Source of the DNA: Desmonostoc muscorum LEGE 12446 | GTDB lineage: Bacteria > Cyanobacteriota > Cyanobacteriia > Cyanobacteriales > Nostocaceae | Reading direction: 5' to 3' | Assembly: GCF_015207005.2 (NCBI RefSeq) | Contig: NZ_JADEXS020000001.1 | Span: forward strand, 124,001-188,000 | Length of the DNA: 64,000 bases | Shown: in pieces, positions 36,950 to 46,528 of the stretch | Position numbering within the stretch: the first letter of the stretch is position 1 | Layout: each line of letters begins with the position of its first letter | Made by a program: the position numbers and the translations under genes | The notes under the pieces: model-generated | What the model was told of the DNA's origin: nothing | What the model saw: only the letters and a program-made list of their open reading frames with translations | Database searches by the model: none

Positions 36950-37588
36950 CTATATCCTTTCGGTTCGTGGCTTAGTCCTGCGACGTAATAGTAGCATTGT
37001 CACCGCGCCCAGAACGAAACCGCCTACCCCGGCTGCAACTGCTAGAATCCGCCCCAATTGTTGAGCAGCATTCAACACTGGGTTATTCAGCAGATTGGAG
37101 GAGAAATGCAGCGATTGAATCGTCCATTTATCTTGGAGTTTTTGCAGCACAGCTGTCCATCGCAACGCCATATCAGCCGCTTTGCCATCTTTGAAAAAGA
37201 AAGATGCGATCGCTTCTCCAGAGGCAACATCTATCTCTGGAGTCAGAAATGTTCTGAAACTATCTCCCTTTAGTTGCATTTTGATATCTTTAATGGAACC
37301 GGAAAACTGCTGATTCCAGTACTTCTCAAACTCAGGAACTTTGTGAAAAATCTGATTATCAACTGTTGTGATTGTGAAATTTGGGTGCAAGTAAGGCTGT
37401 ATTTTAGCAAAATCACGACTATTTAGGGCTTCCAGGGCAATATCCCGTGTGCGAATAATTGCATTTATCTCCTGTGGGTTAACATCTGCCAGAGCGTATT
37501 GGGGTAGATTCCAAATTCCCAACACTAACAAAACACTCAAAAGTAGCTGAGTGCATTTGTATATACTTGTCCATCTCTGTTTTATCAT
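36950..37588 (-). CDS. Exported NTF2-like protein with a C-terminal membrane anchor
   Basis: 212 residues. A signal peptide (LLLSVLLVLGIWNLPQYALA) is followed by an NTF2/SnoaL-like domain (about 35-160; RDIALEALNSRDFAKIQPYL). A C-terminal glycine-rich membrane span (LAVAAGVGGFVLGAVTMLLL) and an arginine cluster follow. Function unknown. It is paired with a glycosyltransferase. Confidence 0.8.
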   Translation of the reverse strand: MIKQRWTSIYKCTQLLLSVLLVLGIWNLPQYALADVNPQEINAIIRTRDIALEALNSRDFAKIQPYLHPNFTITTVDNQIFHKVPEFEKYWNQQFSGSIKDIKMQLKGDSFRTFLTPEIDVASGEAIASFFFKDGKAADMALRWTAVLQKLQDKWTIQSLHFSSNLLNNPVLNAAQQLGRILAVAAGVGGFVLGAVTMLLLRRRTKPRTERI

Positions 37589-38014
37589 CTAAAAAACCTG
37601 TAGATTGAGTGACGCTTACCGATAATTTTTTTAATGTTACTACCCACATTCCGCACTTCTTTTTGTACGACATAAAGAAATACAAAAAACTTGCTGATTC
37701 ACTTTGTCAGCACCATTACCAGAAGAAGATGTAGCACCTGCACAGGAGTCTAGTATTAGGACTAAGATTTGATTGCGTGAAAAATTCCGTACATCTCGAA
37801 AAGGCTGATTCCCTACTTCCTACTCCCTACTCCCCACCTATCGCGCTTGCGAGAGGCTTCTCTACGAGAGGCTTCTCTAGGAGAGGCTTCGCCAACGCCA
37901 ACGCGCACCATGCAAATAATTTCAAAAATCAAAGCAGATTACTGCTGACGCATAATTCCTATTTTGATTCAGCAACGCCGATAATTAATTTTATATGTTC
38001 GTTAACTCAAACAA
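37589..38014. repeat. Intergenic region with short GAGAGGCTTC repeats
   Basis: 426 bp, no convincing gene. At 37848-37892 the word GAGAGGCTTCTC or a variant occurs three times in tandem, ending CGCCAACGCC; such repeats are widespread in Nostocales. The promoter of the NTF2-like/GT2 operon (minus) and of the ankyrin gene (plus) should both be here, since the genes diverge. Confidence 0.55.
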
Positions 38015-39733
38015 ATGATGCAAATTCATATTTATGCACAGCAAGGAGATATTGCAGGAGTCGCACGTAAAATGGCCAATGGTGTTGATATTAATCGTCT
38101 AGACGAGTCTTCCCAGCAAACACCATTAATGTGTGCGGTTAGTAGTGTAAATGCAGGTATTGATATGATTCGCTTCCTCTTGGAACATGGCGCGAATGTG
38201 AATGCTGTTGAAGAAGAATCTCAAAATACCGTACTTGGGTTGGCTGTGCAGTCAGGAAATCTAGATAAAATCCAATTGATTCTGGATGCTGGAGCGGATA
38301 TTCACTATCAAAGCCCAGACGGATATGATGTCTTAATCAATGCTATGCATGGTCGAGATATCTTACAGGATCAAAACTTAATATCAATTTTAAATTTACT
38401 TATCTCTAGAGGTGCTGCTGTCAATGGCATGAGTAGCTATGGTGAGACTGCAATTAAAGTAGCGGCTCATCTAGGAAGATTTGATGCTGTCAAATTACTA
38501 TTGAACGCAGGTGCTAACCCAGAGCAGCTGGGATGGACGGAATTAATGCACGCTATAGTTTTTGGGAGCTTAGAGCAAGTCGAGTTATTGTTAGAACAAG
38601 GCGCAGATCAAGATGTGCGTGATTGTTGGCATAGAACCCCTTGGCTGTTGAGTCTTCAGGTGGGTGAACTAGCTAAAGCCAAATTACTCCTAGCTGTGGG
38701 AGCAAATCACAACGATGTGGGAAACTGCGGCAAAACGCCGTTAATGTATGCCATAGAAAACAATAGACTCGAAGTCCTACAGTGGCTCATTGCAGAGGGA
38801 TTTGATATTGAAGCCACTGATGACTTTAGTAACACTGCGTTAATCATCGCAGCCGAGCGTGGTGCCACTGATTGCGTCAGAATTTTACTAGCCGCTGGCG
38901 CAAACCCCAGCAGAATCAATAATTGCGATGACAAAGCCATTAAGATAGCGACTAATCTAGAAATTGTCAGAATGTTAGTTGCAGCTGGTGAAGATGTGAG
39001 CGATATTAATGATGGTATGCGGCGATCGCTCACCGGCATTGCCAACAGCAAATTCTCATTATCACAATTATCGCCAAAACAATATTTTGCTGGCAAACAT
39101 CCGCGCTTTGGTAAAGCCAATCCAGAATTGATGAAAATCCCCTTTTGGCAGGCGATGATTTGTGAGGGTTGTTCTGCTTATACAGCCAAAAATATTTTTA
39201 ACGATAGAGAGAATTGGCAAGATAAAGTATGGTGCTACGATCGATTTGGCAGAACCATTACACAATTACCAGATGGCAGAATTGTAGAAATTGCTGGTGA
39301 ACACGAAGACTACTATGACCCTGATTTTTGTATATATAACGATGTTGTAGTTTATCAAGGTGATGGTAATTTTCAGATTTTTGGTTATCCCAAACATATT
39401 TTTCCACCAACTGATTTTCATTCAGCTACATTAGTTGGAAAATACATATATATCATTGGCAGTTTAGGATATGCTGATGCAAGAATCTATAATGAAACTC
39501 CAGTTTATAGATTACATATCCACACCTTTAAAATCGAACAATTAGAAACCACTGGGGATAAACCAGGATGGATCAGTAGACACAAAGCTTACTACAAAGA
39601 ACCAGAGAAAATTTATATTACTGGCGGTAAATTGTGTGTAATGGATAATGAAAAATCAGAAGATTATATAGATAACTTGGATGATTACGTCTTAGATTTA
39701 ATCAACTTAACTTGGAGTCGTGCTACTGTTTAA
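38015..39733 (+). CDS. Ankyrin-repeat protein with a C-terminal kelch-like domain
   Basis: 572 residues. Residues 1 to about 335 consist of about nine ankyrin repeats (for example MIRFLLEHGANVNAVEEES; DAVKLLLNAGANPEQLG; DCVRILLAAGANPSRI). Residues about 370-572 form a beta-rich region with kelch-like pieces (SATLVGKYIYIIGSLGY; EKIYITGGKLCV). Ankyrin repeats usually bind other proteins; no enzymatic motif was seen. The start is one of two adjacent ATGs at 38015/38018. Confidence 0.9.
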   Translation: MMQIHIYAQQGDIAGVARKMANGVDINRLDESSQQTPLMCAVSSVNAGIDMIRFLLEHGANVNAVEEESQNTVLGLAVQSGNLDKIQLILDAGADIHYQSPDGYDVLINAMHGRDILQDQNLISILNLLISRGAAVNGMSSYGETAIKVAAHLGRFDAVKLLLNAGANPEQLGWTELMHAIVFGSLEQVELLLEQGADQDVRDCWHRTPWLLSLQVGELAKAKLLLAVGANHNDVGNCGKTPLMYAIENNRLEVLQWLIAEGFDIEATDDFSNTALIIAAERGATDCVRILLAAGANPSRINNCDDKAIKIATNLEIVRMLVAAGEDVSDINDGMRRSLTGIANSKFSLSQLSPKQYFAGKHPRFGKANPELMKIPFWQAMICEGCSAYTAKNIFNDRENWQDKVWCYDRFGRTITQLPDGRIVEIAGEHEDYYDPDFCIYNDVVVYQGDGNFQIFGYPKHIFPPTDFHSATLVGKYIYIIGSLGYADARIYNETPVYRLHIHTFKIEQLETTGDKPGWISRHKAYYKEPEKIYITGGKLCVMDNEKSEDYIDNLDDYVLDLINLTWSRATV

Positions 39734-39873
39734 ATATAAATTTATCTCTGACTACTGGAGTTCATTTAATTTGGTGATATAAAGCTCTCTGGCACATAAT
39801 TATAGCGGCTTTCATTAATAAATGTATCATTAGTAATGTTTAACTAAAATATAAGGATTTGAGGTTAATTAAA

Positions 39874-40242
39874 ATGGACGAAATCGTTAGAAAATTTGCT
39901 GGTCTGGGTTTTCCTGGTGTCATTGTTGTGATTCTAGCGGTCACATCAGGAGGTAGTTCTGCCGCAGTTATTGCTACTCTCACAGCCTTGGGAGGTCCGT
40001 TTGGCATTGTCGGAGGTATAGCCTTGCTTGGCTTAATAAATGTTGCAGGAGATGCTGTAGCCGGATATGGAATAGAAGCCATTCTCAAGGCTATTTATAA
40101 AGAACGTAGCAAAACCGAATCTGTGATATTTCTCCTCAGAGAAATTAAAGATTTACCGATTACAGAAGACCTAAAACTCAAACTGAAAAATGAACTTAGC
40201 CCAGAGATTAGTTTACTATTAATGCCCAAGAAGTTGAAGTGA
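39874..40242 (+). CDS. Small glycine/alanine-rich membrane-active-type protein
   Basis: About 122 residues from ATG 39874 (MDEIVRKFAGLGFPGVIVV). Residues 5-75 are a hydrophobic Gly/Ala-rich stretch (AAVIATLTALGGPFGIVGGI), followed by a charged helical tail (SKTESVIFLLREIKDLP). The pattern resembles small cyanobacterial proteins of unknown function and, loosely, bacteriocin-like peptides. I do not assign a role. Confidence 0.6.
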   Translation: MDEIVRKFAGLGFPGVIVVILAVTSGGSSAAVIATLTALGGPFGIVGGIALLGLINVAGDAVAGYGIEAILKAIYKERSKTESVIFLLREIKDLPITEDLKLKLKNELSPEISLLLMPKKLK

Positions 40243-40312
40243 CAAAAAACAGTTAAAATTGTTGAGGAATATTTTTGATAACTAGCTGTTATCTAATGTC
40301 AAACTACTCTTA

Positions 40313-40490
40313 AGAGGATGTTTTAAAAGTCATAACTGATGTATCAAATATTTTTTACCCCACCCTAACTCTCCCCTTATAAAGGGGAGGGAAGTAGATT
40401 ATTTTCCGGTTTCTCCCCAATACATCGGGGGAATTAAGGGGGGTAATCATTCTATTAAAATCACAGCCAACCACTTTTAAAACATCCTCT
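40313..40490. mobile_element. MITE-like element, 178 bp, perfect 18-bp ends
   Basis: Ends AGAGGATGTTTTAAAAGT (40313-40330) and its exact reverse complement (40473-40490). The inside carries the common cyanobacterial words CCCCACCCTAACTCTCCCC and GGGGGAATTAAGGGGGG. It encodes nothing. Confidence 0.7.
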
Positions 40491-40869
40491 AACAAAGGAT
40501 TGATATCTAGAAAGCTGATATTTTGTTTAGAACGTTCTTACAGATTTCTCAGCAAAATTTAAATTTTTAGGTTGTGGGTGGTTAAGTGGAAATAAAAAGA
40601 GAGCAGTTTGTTCAGATATGATTTTTGGAATTTTACTTCGTTTGAATAAATGTAGATATTATTTTATCCTACAGATATAGTGTGGGGATTCATAATTTAA
40701 TGAAAAAACTCCAGAAATGTTTGTGACAAATCTGGAGTCAGGAAAGATACGCATTTACCTATACCAATTTTTTCTCGGGATAGAATCCCATGTCATCAGG
40801 GTATACACTCAAATGTAGTAAATTATATCCGTTGACTCGCTATTGTGCTTCTGGTTTACACACTTTCAA

Positions 40870-40906
40870 CGCAAAATAGCCCCAGTTGAACTGGGGCTAT
40901 TTTGCG
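40870..40906. terminator. 18-bp near-perfect palindrome, stem-loop
   Basis: GCAAAATAGCCCCAGTT, a single G, then the exact complement, flanked by C and G that extend the stem to 18 bp. It begins and ends with A/T runs, so it may act as a bidirectional terminator, though no gene clearly ends beside it. Confidence 0.45.
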
Positions 40907-41013
40907 AGAGTTGTTTGGCAGAGGAGTACATCAACAAGTGATGCTCCGTGTTAGATATAAATAATTCAGTATGCATTCCTATTCAACCTTGTTTTGCCAT
41001 ATCCGGATGATTT

Positions 41014-41189
41014 AGAGGATGTTTGAAAAGTATTGGGCGAATAGAATTTGCTACTACACAAACAAAGTCCACCTCCGTGGGCTAATACAAAATCAAGGGT
41101 TTTTAACCTGCGGAGGCAGGTTTCGCCTGTGTAGCCGCGATTTCCAATCGCCGAGGCAAGTAATAAATTAGACTTTTCAAACAACCTCT
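41014..41189. mobile_element. MITE-like element, 176 bp, same end family
   Basis: Ends AGAGGATGTTTGAAAAGT (41014-41031) and ACTTTTCAAACAACCTCT (41172-41189), matching each other at 17 of 18 bp and the ends of 40313-40490 at 17 of 18. The internal sequence is unrelated to that element (it includes the common word CCTGCGGAGGCAGG). Confidence 0.7.
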
Positions 41190-41330
41190 TAGAAAATTTT
41201 GATCGCTTTATCAAAAAGAAACTCCAGATACGCTTAAGGCGTTCTGGAGTAGTAACAGGTTTCTAACATAAATAAATTTTTACCTATGCGATCGCCAGAT
41301 GTCGTTAGGGTATATACTCAAATATGTTTT

Positions 41331-41732
41331 ATGTCTCATCAACCGCAAATCGATCAACAGATTACCTTCTTTTATACTCACGATCTCAAGGCATCCACAG
41401 AATTCTACGAACAAAAGCTAGGCTTGGAGTTGTGGCTTGATCAAGGAACCTGTCGAATTTATACTATTACTGGCTCTGGATACTTGGGATTGTGCCAAGC
41501 AAGCGAAACATCAATTTCTTCACCTGAAAACCAATCAAGTGTTATTTTTACCTTGGTAACACAACAGGTAGATGAGTGGTTTGAATATCTCCAAGAACGT
41601 GGTGTCAAATTTGAAAAGCCACCTACAATGAATAATAAGTATAATATTTATCATTGTTTTTTACGTGATCCCAGTGGTTATTTGATAGAAATTCAACGTT
41701 TTGAGACTAATCACGAAAAAAGACATAACTAA
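41331..41732 (+). CDS. VOC (glyoxalase/bleomycin-resistance) family protein
   Basis: About 133 residues from ATG 41331 (MSHQPQIDQQITFFYTHDLK). The paired beta-alpha-beta modules are visible (DLKASTEFYEQKLGLELWLD; then NKYNIYHCFLRDPSGYLIEI). Metal ligands would include the glutamate in LIEIQRF. The substrate is unknown; it could be a resistance or isomerase protein. Confidence 0.85.
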   Translation: MSHQPQIDQQITFFYTHDLKASTEFYEQKLGLELWLDQGTCRIYTITGSGYLGLCQASETSISSPENQSSVIFTLVTQQVDEWFEYLQERGVKFEKPPTMNNKYNIYHCFLRDPSGYLIEIQRFETNHEKRHN

Positions 41733-42347
41733 TGTCATGTCTTCACACTGAATTTACAGGGCAGGATTTGTACAGGTTAGAACTTGCTGATTTACTAGGG
41801 TACATGATAGCGATTAATCCCTTACGGTCATCATCGATAGGCGTGTACCTTTTCTTCTATAGACTTATCAAGGCAGTTTGCGAGATTTATGCAGCCTACG
41901 TGAAACTTTTACATTTCTTTACAATTAGCTGCATAGGCGTAGCCAGCTGTAGGTATCGCTTTTGAATTTTTTCGCACAGAAAGCAGTCCTAAATGAGTTG
42001 CAAACAAATCTACTCCGGTACAGACAAGGGTTAAGCGCGTCTCTACCTACTCCCTACTGGCTACTCTCTGTCTCTATGAGTAGTTTATAAATCAAATATA
42101 GCAAGGGACTGGGGACTGGGGACTGGGGACTGGGGACTGGGTGAAAAGTCTTTTTGTGTCTAGGTTTATCATCTGTTAATGTCTTAACCACCAAGGCTTT
42201 TGCTATAGGATTGCTATACAGTCATTGATACAAGCATACTTCCTTGATTCATAGTGCCAATTTTTACGTTATTCTACTTGGCAAGATTGCTGACTCTAGA
42301 GCTATTATTTTTAAGTAATTATTAAGATGTTCTCTTAGGGTGACTAC
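41733..42347. repeat. Intergenic region with a GGGGACT tandem repeat
   Basis: 615 bp. A short frame at 41732-41965 has no recognisable features and is probably not a gene. At about 42109-42140 the unit GGGGACT repeats in tandem, a simple repeat seen again at 46404-46432. The promoter of the bestrophin gene should lie near 42250-42347. Confidence 0.5.
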
Positions 42348-43259
42348 ATGAGTGCTGTAAACCTGAAATGGATAGACACAAAATTACAACTTAAGGGTTC
42401 AGTAGTAAAGGCGATTTATAAAAAGGTTCTATGGTGTGGAATTTTTGGATTTTTCGTTTCTGTACTTTATCATTGGAAGCTGCCTGTATCCCAACCTATT
42501 TTAGGAAGCGTTATCCCTAGTATTGTTTTGGGTTTGTTACTTGTATTTCGTACAAATACTGCTTATGAACGATTTTGGGAAGGTAGGAAATGCTGGGGTT
42601 CTCTAGTAAATAATATCCGAAACCTGGCGCGGCAAATTTGGGTATCAATTGATGAAATATCCCCAGATGATAAAGACAAGAAAATTACAGCATTAAATTT
42701 ATTGGTAGCTTTTGCTGTGGCAACTAAATTACATTTGCGCGGAGAATCTGTCAATGATGAATTAGAAGAATTAATGCCATCTAGTAAGTATGTGAAACTG
42801 AAGATTATGAATAATCCTCCCATAGAAGTAGCTTTTTGGATAGCAGATTATTTACAGCAGCAATACAATCGTAACTGCATCAATAGCTACCAATTAACAG
42901 CCATGCAAGAATTATTAAATAATCTTGTGGATAATTTAGGTGCTTGTGAACGCATTTTAAAAACACCAATGCCCCTGGCTTATGCAATTCATCTGAAGCA
43001 ATTACTGTCACTATATTGTTTACTACTACCATTTCAAATTGTGAGTAGTCTCGGTTGGTGGACAGGCTTAATTGCTGCTTTAGTTGGTTTTACAGTGTTT
43101 GGTATTGAAGCCATCGGTTTGGAAATAGAAAATCCCTTTGGTTATGATGCCAATGACTTACCCCTAGATGCAATCTGCAATACAATGAAACGCAACATCG
43201 ACGATTTAACGAGCTTGACTCCAAATGCGCGATCGCCAGAAAATAATGTGACCTATTGA
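42348..43259 (+). CDS. Bestrophin-family (UPF0187) membrane channel-like protein
   Basis: 303 residues. The family pattern is clear: PILGSVIPSIVLGLLLVFRT followed by NTAYERFWEGRKCWGSLVN, with a later hydrophobic pair (LLPFQIVSSLGWWTGLIAAL) and IENPFGYDANDLPLD. Bacterial and cyanobacterial bestrophins form pentameric ion channels; in chloroplasts they help anion movement across thylakoids. Confidence 0.93.
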   Translation: MSAVNLKWIDTKLQLKGSVVKAIYKKVLWCGIFGFFVSVLYHWKLPVSQPILGSVIPSIVLGLLLVFRTNTAYERFWEGRKCWGSLVNNIRNLARQIWVSIDEISPDDKDKKITALNLLVAFAVATKLHLRGESVNDELEELMPSSKYVKLKIMNNPPIEVAFWIADYLQQQYNRNCINSYQLTAMQELLNNLVDNLGACERILKTPMPLAYAIHLKQLLSLYCLLLPFQIVSSLGWWTGLIAALVGFTVFGIEAIGLEIENPFGYDANDLPLDAICNTMKRNIDDLTSLTPNARSPENNVTY

Positions 43260-43648
43260 AAAATTTTCAGAATTTGTTTGATCTTTGCAACTTCCCACAA
43301 ATAAAACTTGTGAACAACAAGATAGTAATTAACTGAGCCATCAGTTAAAGTCTCGTCCTACCTCAAAGCTAGGAATATCCATTGGAGTATTGATTTTTAG
43401 CCAATACCTAAGTTAGATTATTGAGTATTAAGCGCTACTTGTAGTTACTACTTAGTTGTTACTTTTTCTTAGATTTTACAAAATCCCGAAAAGCTTGCTA
43501 ATCATGGCTTTTGGCGGTTATTTTTGACCAAAAACACAGTTTTTCAATCAAATATTTTGTCCTAAAACGTGGACAAATTGAATCTTTACTGTAGAATCAA
43601 AACCAACTTCAAACATATAAAATACCTATTACTTTTGGAGGTAGGATT
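43260..43648. other. Intergenic region upstream of murA
   Basis: 389 bp, A/T-rich, no gene. A strong ribosome-binding sequence (GGAGGT, 43637-43642) lies at its right end, 6 bp before ATT 43649, the possible rare start of murA. Confidence 0.5.
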
Positions 43649-43708
43649 ATTAATCCTTCTAGCAACTTACCAGATGCCAAATTTGCTCCGAATGCAGACT
43701 CCTCAGTC

Positions 43709-45010
43709 TTGCAAATTTGGGGTGGGCATCCTTTACAAGGTCATGTGAAAATTAGCGGGGCAAAAAACGCAGCATTAGTAATCATGGCTGGAGCCTTGCT
43801 GTGTCCAGGGGATTGTCGCATCCGTAATGTTCCCTTATTAGCGGATGTAGAGCGGATGGGTCAGGTGTTATCGGCTTTGGGTGTACGCTTAACACGACAG
43901 GGTGACATCCTAGACATCAACGCCAGCGAAATTAAAACATCAAAAGCTCCCTACGAGTTAGTTACCCAGTTGAGGGCGAGTTTTTTCGCTATTGGTGCGA
44001 TTCTGGCAAGACTAGGAGTCGCCCAGATGCCTTTACCAGGTGGTTGTGCTATTGGAGCAAGACCAGTTGATTTGCATGTCCGGGGACTCCAAGCAATGGG
44101 AGCTGAGGTGCAGATTGAACATGGCATTTGTAATGCCTACATTCCTGGCAGCAGCAGGAGGTTAAAAGGAGCGAAAATTTACTTAGATATCGCCAGCGTC
44201 GGAGCCACAGAAAACTTGATGATGGCGGCTACCTTGGCAGAGGGCGAAACAATTATCGAAAACGCTGCCAGAGAACCAGAAGTAGTTGACTTGGCTAACT
44301 TCTGTAACGCGATGGGAGCAAAAATTACTGGGGCGGGGACTAGCAGAATTATTATCGAAGGAGTCCCCAAGTTGCATTCTGTTGACTACAGTATTATCCC
44401 CGATCGCATTGAGGCAGGGACGTTTTTACTGGCAGCGGCAATTACCCGCTCAGAACTGTCTCTCTCGCCGGTGGCTCCAGAACATCTCATACCAGTGATT
44501 GCGAAGCTGCGGGATATTGGAGTCACAATCATCGAGGAAGCGCCCGAACACTTACGTATTCTCCCAGCAGAAACCCTGAAGGCAACAGATATTGAAACCC
44601 AATACCATCCAGGTTTTCCCACAGATATGCAAGCGCCGTTCATGGCTTTGCTGACATTGGCGGAAGGCGACAGCGTAATTAACGAATCTGTGTTTGAAAA
44701 TCGCTTGCGTCATGCCTCAGAGTTAAATCGTTTGGGGGCAGATATTCGTGTCAAAGGCAATGCTGCTTTTGTCCGGGGAGTACCAAAGCTCTCTGGCGCA
44801 CCAGTATTGGGCACAGACTTGCGAGCATCAGCAGCACTAGTCTTAGCAGGACTAGCCGCAGAAGGACAAACCACAATTCAGGGATTACAGCACCTCGATC
44901 GCGGCTACGATCGACTTGATGTCAAGTTGCAGCAATTGGGAGCTAAAATCCTGCGGGTGGGTGAACCATCAGTAGATGTAGAAATCGTTCCCAGCGTCAG
45001 TAGTCTGTGA
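43709..45010 (+). CDS. murA: UDP-N-acetylglucosamine 1-carboxyvinyltransferase (MurA)
   Basis: 433 residues from TTG 43709. MurA transfers enolpyruvate to UDP-GlcNAc, the first committed step of peptidoglycan synthesis. Visible features are [17 protein letters not shown], the catalytic-loop region [15 protein letters not shown] and [20 protein letters not shown]. The TTG has no ribosome-binding site. The same frame stays open back to about 43622, and a GGAGGT site stands 6 bp before ATT 43649, giving an extra segment [20 protein letters not shown]. The true start may therefore be ATT. Confidence 0.96.
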   Translation: MQIWGGHPLQGHVKISGAKNAALVIMAGALLCPGDCRIRNVPLLADVERMGQVLSALGVRLTRQGDILDINASEIKTSKAPYELVTQLRASFFAIGAILARLGVAQMPLPGGCAIGARPVDLHVRGLQAMGAEVQIEHGICNAYIPGSSRRLKGAKIYLDIASVGATENLMMAATLAEGETIIENAAREPEVVDLANFCNAMGAKITGAGTSRIIIEGVPKLHSVDYSIIPDRIEAGTFLLAAAITRSELSLSPVAPEHLIPVIAKLRDIGVTIIEEAPEHLRILPAETLKATDIETQYHPGFPTDMQAPFMALLTLAEGDSVINESVFENRLRHASELNRLGADIRVKGNAAFVRGVPKLSGAPVLGTDLRASAALVLAGLAAEGQTTIQGLQHLDRGYDRLDVKLQQLGAKILRVGEPSVDVEIVPSVSSL

Positions 45011-45252
45011 AGTTGAAATTGATGCTCTCATGAGGGGGATGAGGGAGATGGGGAGGCAGGGGGAGATGGGGAGGCAGGGGGAGCAGGGGGAGAATAACTC
45101 CTAACTCCTAACTCCTAACTCCTAAATCCCCCCTACCCCCTGCTATGTCAGGAGGTAATGCCGACCCTACTTAAATCGCTATACTATCTGTGGGAGGCTG
45201 TTTATTTAAGCAGCCAGTTTCCATAGTTGTATTTTTTATAGCTTGCTGCACT
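45011..45252. repeat. Short intergenic tandem repeats
   Basis: Contains purine-rich tandem repeats (GGGGAGGCAG units, 45048-45092) and a CTCCTAA tandem (about 45098-45125). No gene. Separates murA from the M48 peptidase. Confidence 0.6.
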
Positions 45253-46131
45253 ATGTCCTTCTTCAAAACCCCCCTGATTGGTTTAAAAGCTGATTCATTT
45301 CGCCATCCATTAGACCTAGAATCGACTAATGCCCTCAAGCAGATACCAGGCATCGATATGTTGGTGCGAAATTGGCTAGGCCCAATGGCAGAGCAGGTTT
45401 TTTATGTGGAAAATATTGCCTCAAGCATTCTGGTGGGTGAAAAACAACTGCCTGATTTACACCAGCTGTTGTTAGAAGCCTGCAAAATCTTGGATATCGA
45501 GCCTCCCCAGTTGTACGTCCGACAGCATCCGGCTCCCAACGCTTACACCTTTGCTGTGCGGGGTAAGCAGCCTTTTATTGTCCTGCACACATCCTTAATT
45601 GATATCCTCACACCAGAGGAAATCCAAGCGGTAATTGCCCACGAGTTGGGACATCTCAAGTGTGACCATAGTGTTTACTTGACGCCTGTGAATTTATTAA
45701 TATTAGCTGCGGCAATTGTCCCCAATGTCGGAGGCTTCATTGCCCAAGCGATACAAGCACAACTTTTGGAATGGGTACGCTGTGCTGAGTTTACCTGCGA
45801 TCGCGCCGCATTGCTAGCAACCCAAAACCCCAAAGTTGTTATGTCCGTGTTGATGAAACTAGCTGGTGGTTCTCCCACCTTAGCGCCGCAACTAAACCTC
45901 GATGCTTTTGTTGCCCAAGCTCGTGCTTATGATGATATCAGCAAGACCGAACTCGGTGAAATGGTCAAAGCTGCCCGCACAGCCCAATTAACCCATCCAG
46001 TACCAGTATTGCGGGCGCGAGAAATTGACCGCTGGGCAACCAGCACAGAATATCAATCTTTAATTCAAGGTCACGGACTTAAGCCTACCAATAATGAAAT
46101 TGCACTCAAAGGCGGCTGGCGAAACTGGTAA
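45253..46131 (+). CDS. M48-family membrane-associated metallopeptidase
   Basis: About 292 residues from ATG 45253 (MSFFKTPLIGLKADSF); the longer frame to 45190 is unlikely. The zinc motif AVIAHELGHLKCDH (HExxH) is clear, the downstream glutamate lies in CAEFTCDRAALL, and a hydrophobic stretch (YLTPVNLLILAAAIVPNVGG) follows the zinc site. Related proteins (HtpX/Oma1-like) take part in membrane protein quality control. Confidence 0.93.
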   Translation: MSFFKTPLIGLKADSFRHPLDLESTNALKQIPGIDMLVRNWLGPMAEQVFYVENIASSILVGEKQLPDLHQLLLEACKILDIEPPQLYVRQHPAPNAYTFAVRGKQPFIVLHTSLIDILTPEEIQAVIAHELGHLKCDHSVYLTPVNLLILAAAIVPNVGGFIAQAIQAQLLEWVRCAEFTCDRAALLATQNPKVVMSVLMKLAGGSPTLAPQLNLDAFVAQARAYDDISKTELGEMVKAARTAQLTHPVPVLRAREIDRWATSTEYQSLIQGHGLKPTNNEIALKGGWRNW

Positions 46132-46528
46132 ATATACTTAAATTACAACCACTTTCTTAGGGTGGGAGATTTTCATCGGCCAGCGCATAGTCAGTTTATG
46201 TGTGAAATAGTGCGTGCATTTTCCTGTAAATAAGAGTAGAACCCCAGCAAGGGCGATGCTGCGATCGCTTTTCCTGGGGTTCTCAAGATCATCTGTAGGC
46301 GATCGCTAAAATTCACTCGCTGAATAAGGGTCTACGCACTTTTGATGCTTTAGATTAAGCTATAGCAATCCGATTTGATTTCTGAATGACTTGTAGAGGT
46401 AAGGGACTGGGGATTGGGGACTGGGGACTGGGAAGGAGCAATAAAGGTGTACTGAGTTTTGTTCAAAAATCAAATATGAGTCCTATATTATATTAGTATG
46501 AGTCATTTTTACTACTAATGGTAGGAAT
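46132..46528. other. Intergenic region with a MITE-like element
   Basis: 397 bp without a gene. It holds a HIP1 site near 46260 and the element 46361-46487, whose ends resemble those of the element in cas1. Confidence 0.5.
46361..46487. mobile_element. MITE-like element, 127 bp, related to the one in cas1
   Basis: Left end TATAGCAATCCGATTTGATT (from 46361) and right end AAATCAAATATGAGTCCTATA (to 46487) are imperfect inverted repeats, about 20 of 26 matching. They share TATAGGACTC and GATTTGATTTCTGA with the 101-bp element at 56708-56808. GGGGACT-type tandem repeats fill the centre. Confidence 0.6.

Larger units (their letters stand above)
40243..41330. other. 1.1-kb non-coding region with two MITE-like elements and three hairpins
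   Basis: No convincing gene. Contents: a MITE-like element at 40313-40490, a hairpin with ACTCCAGA arms at 40708-40738, a near-perfect palindrome at 40870-40906, a second MITE-like element at 41014-41189, and another hairpin with ACTCCAGA arms at 41221-41250 just before the VOC gene. The stretch after the first hairpin (40755-40830) partly repeats the leader of the VOC gene (41280-41330). Confidence 0.6.

Noticed and set aside
37848-37892. GAGAGGCTTC repeats as a small CRISPR-like array
   Set aside because: Units are about 15 bp and directly adjacent, without spacers; a known type of dispersed short repeat.
40966-41214. 82-codon minus-strand frame
   Set aside because: Coincides with a MITE-like element and a common repeat word, so it is a chance frame.
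41732-41965. 77-codon plus-strand frame after the VOC gene
   Set aside because: No recognisable domain, poor start context, and an end rich in repeat-like words; treated as non-coding.
42109-42140. GGGGACT tandem repeat as a G-quadruplex regulator
   Set aside because: Simple repeats of this kind are scattered through Nostocales intergenic DNA (also at 46404-46432), and no gene arrangement here points to a specific role.
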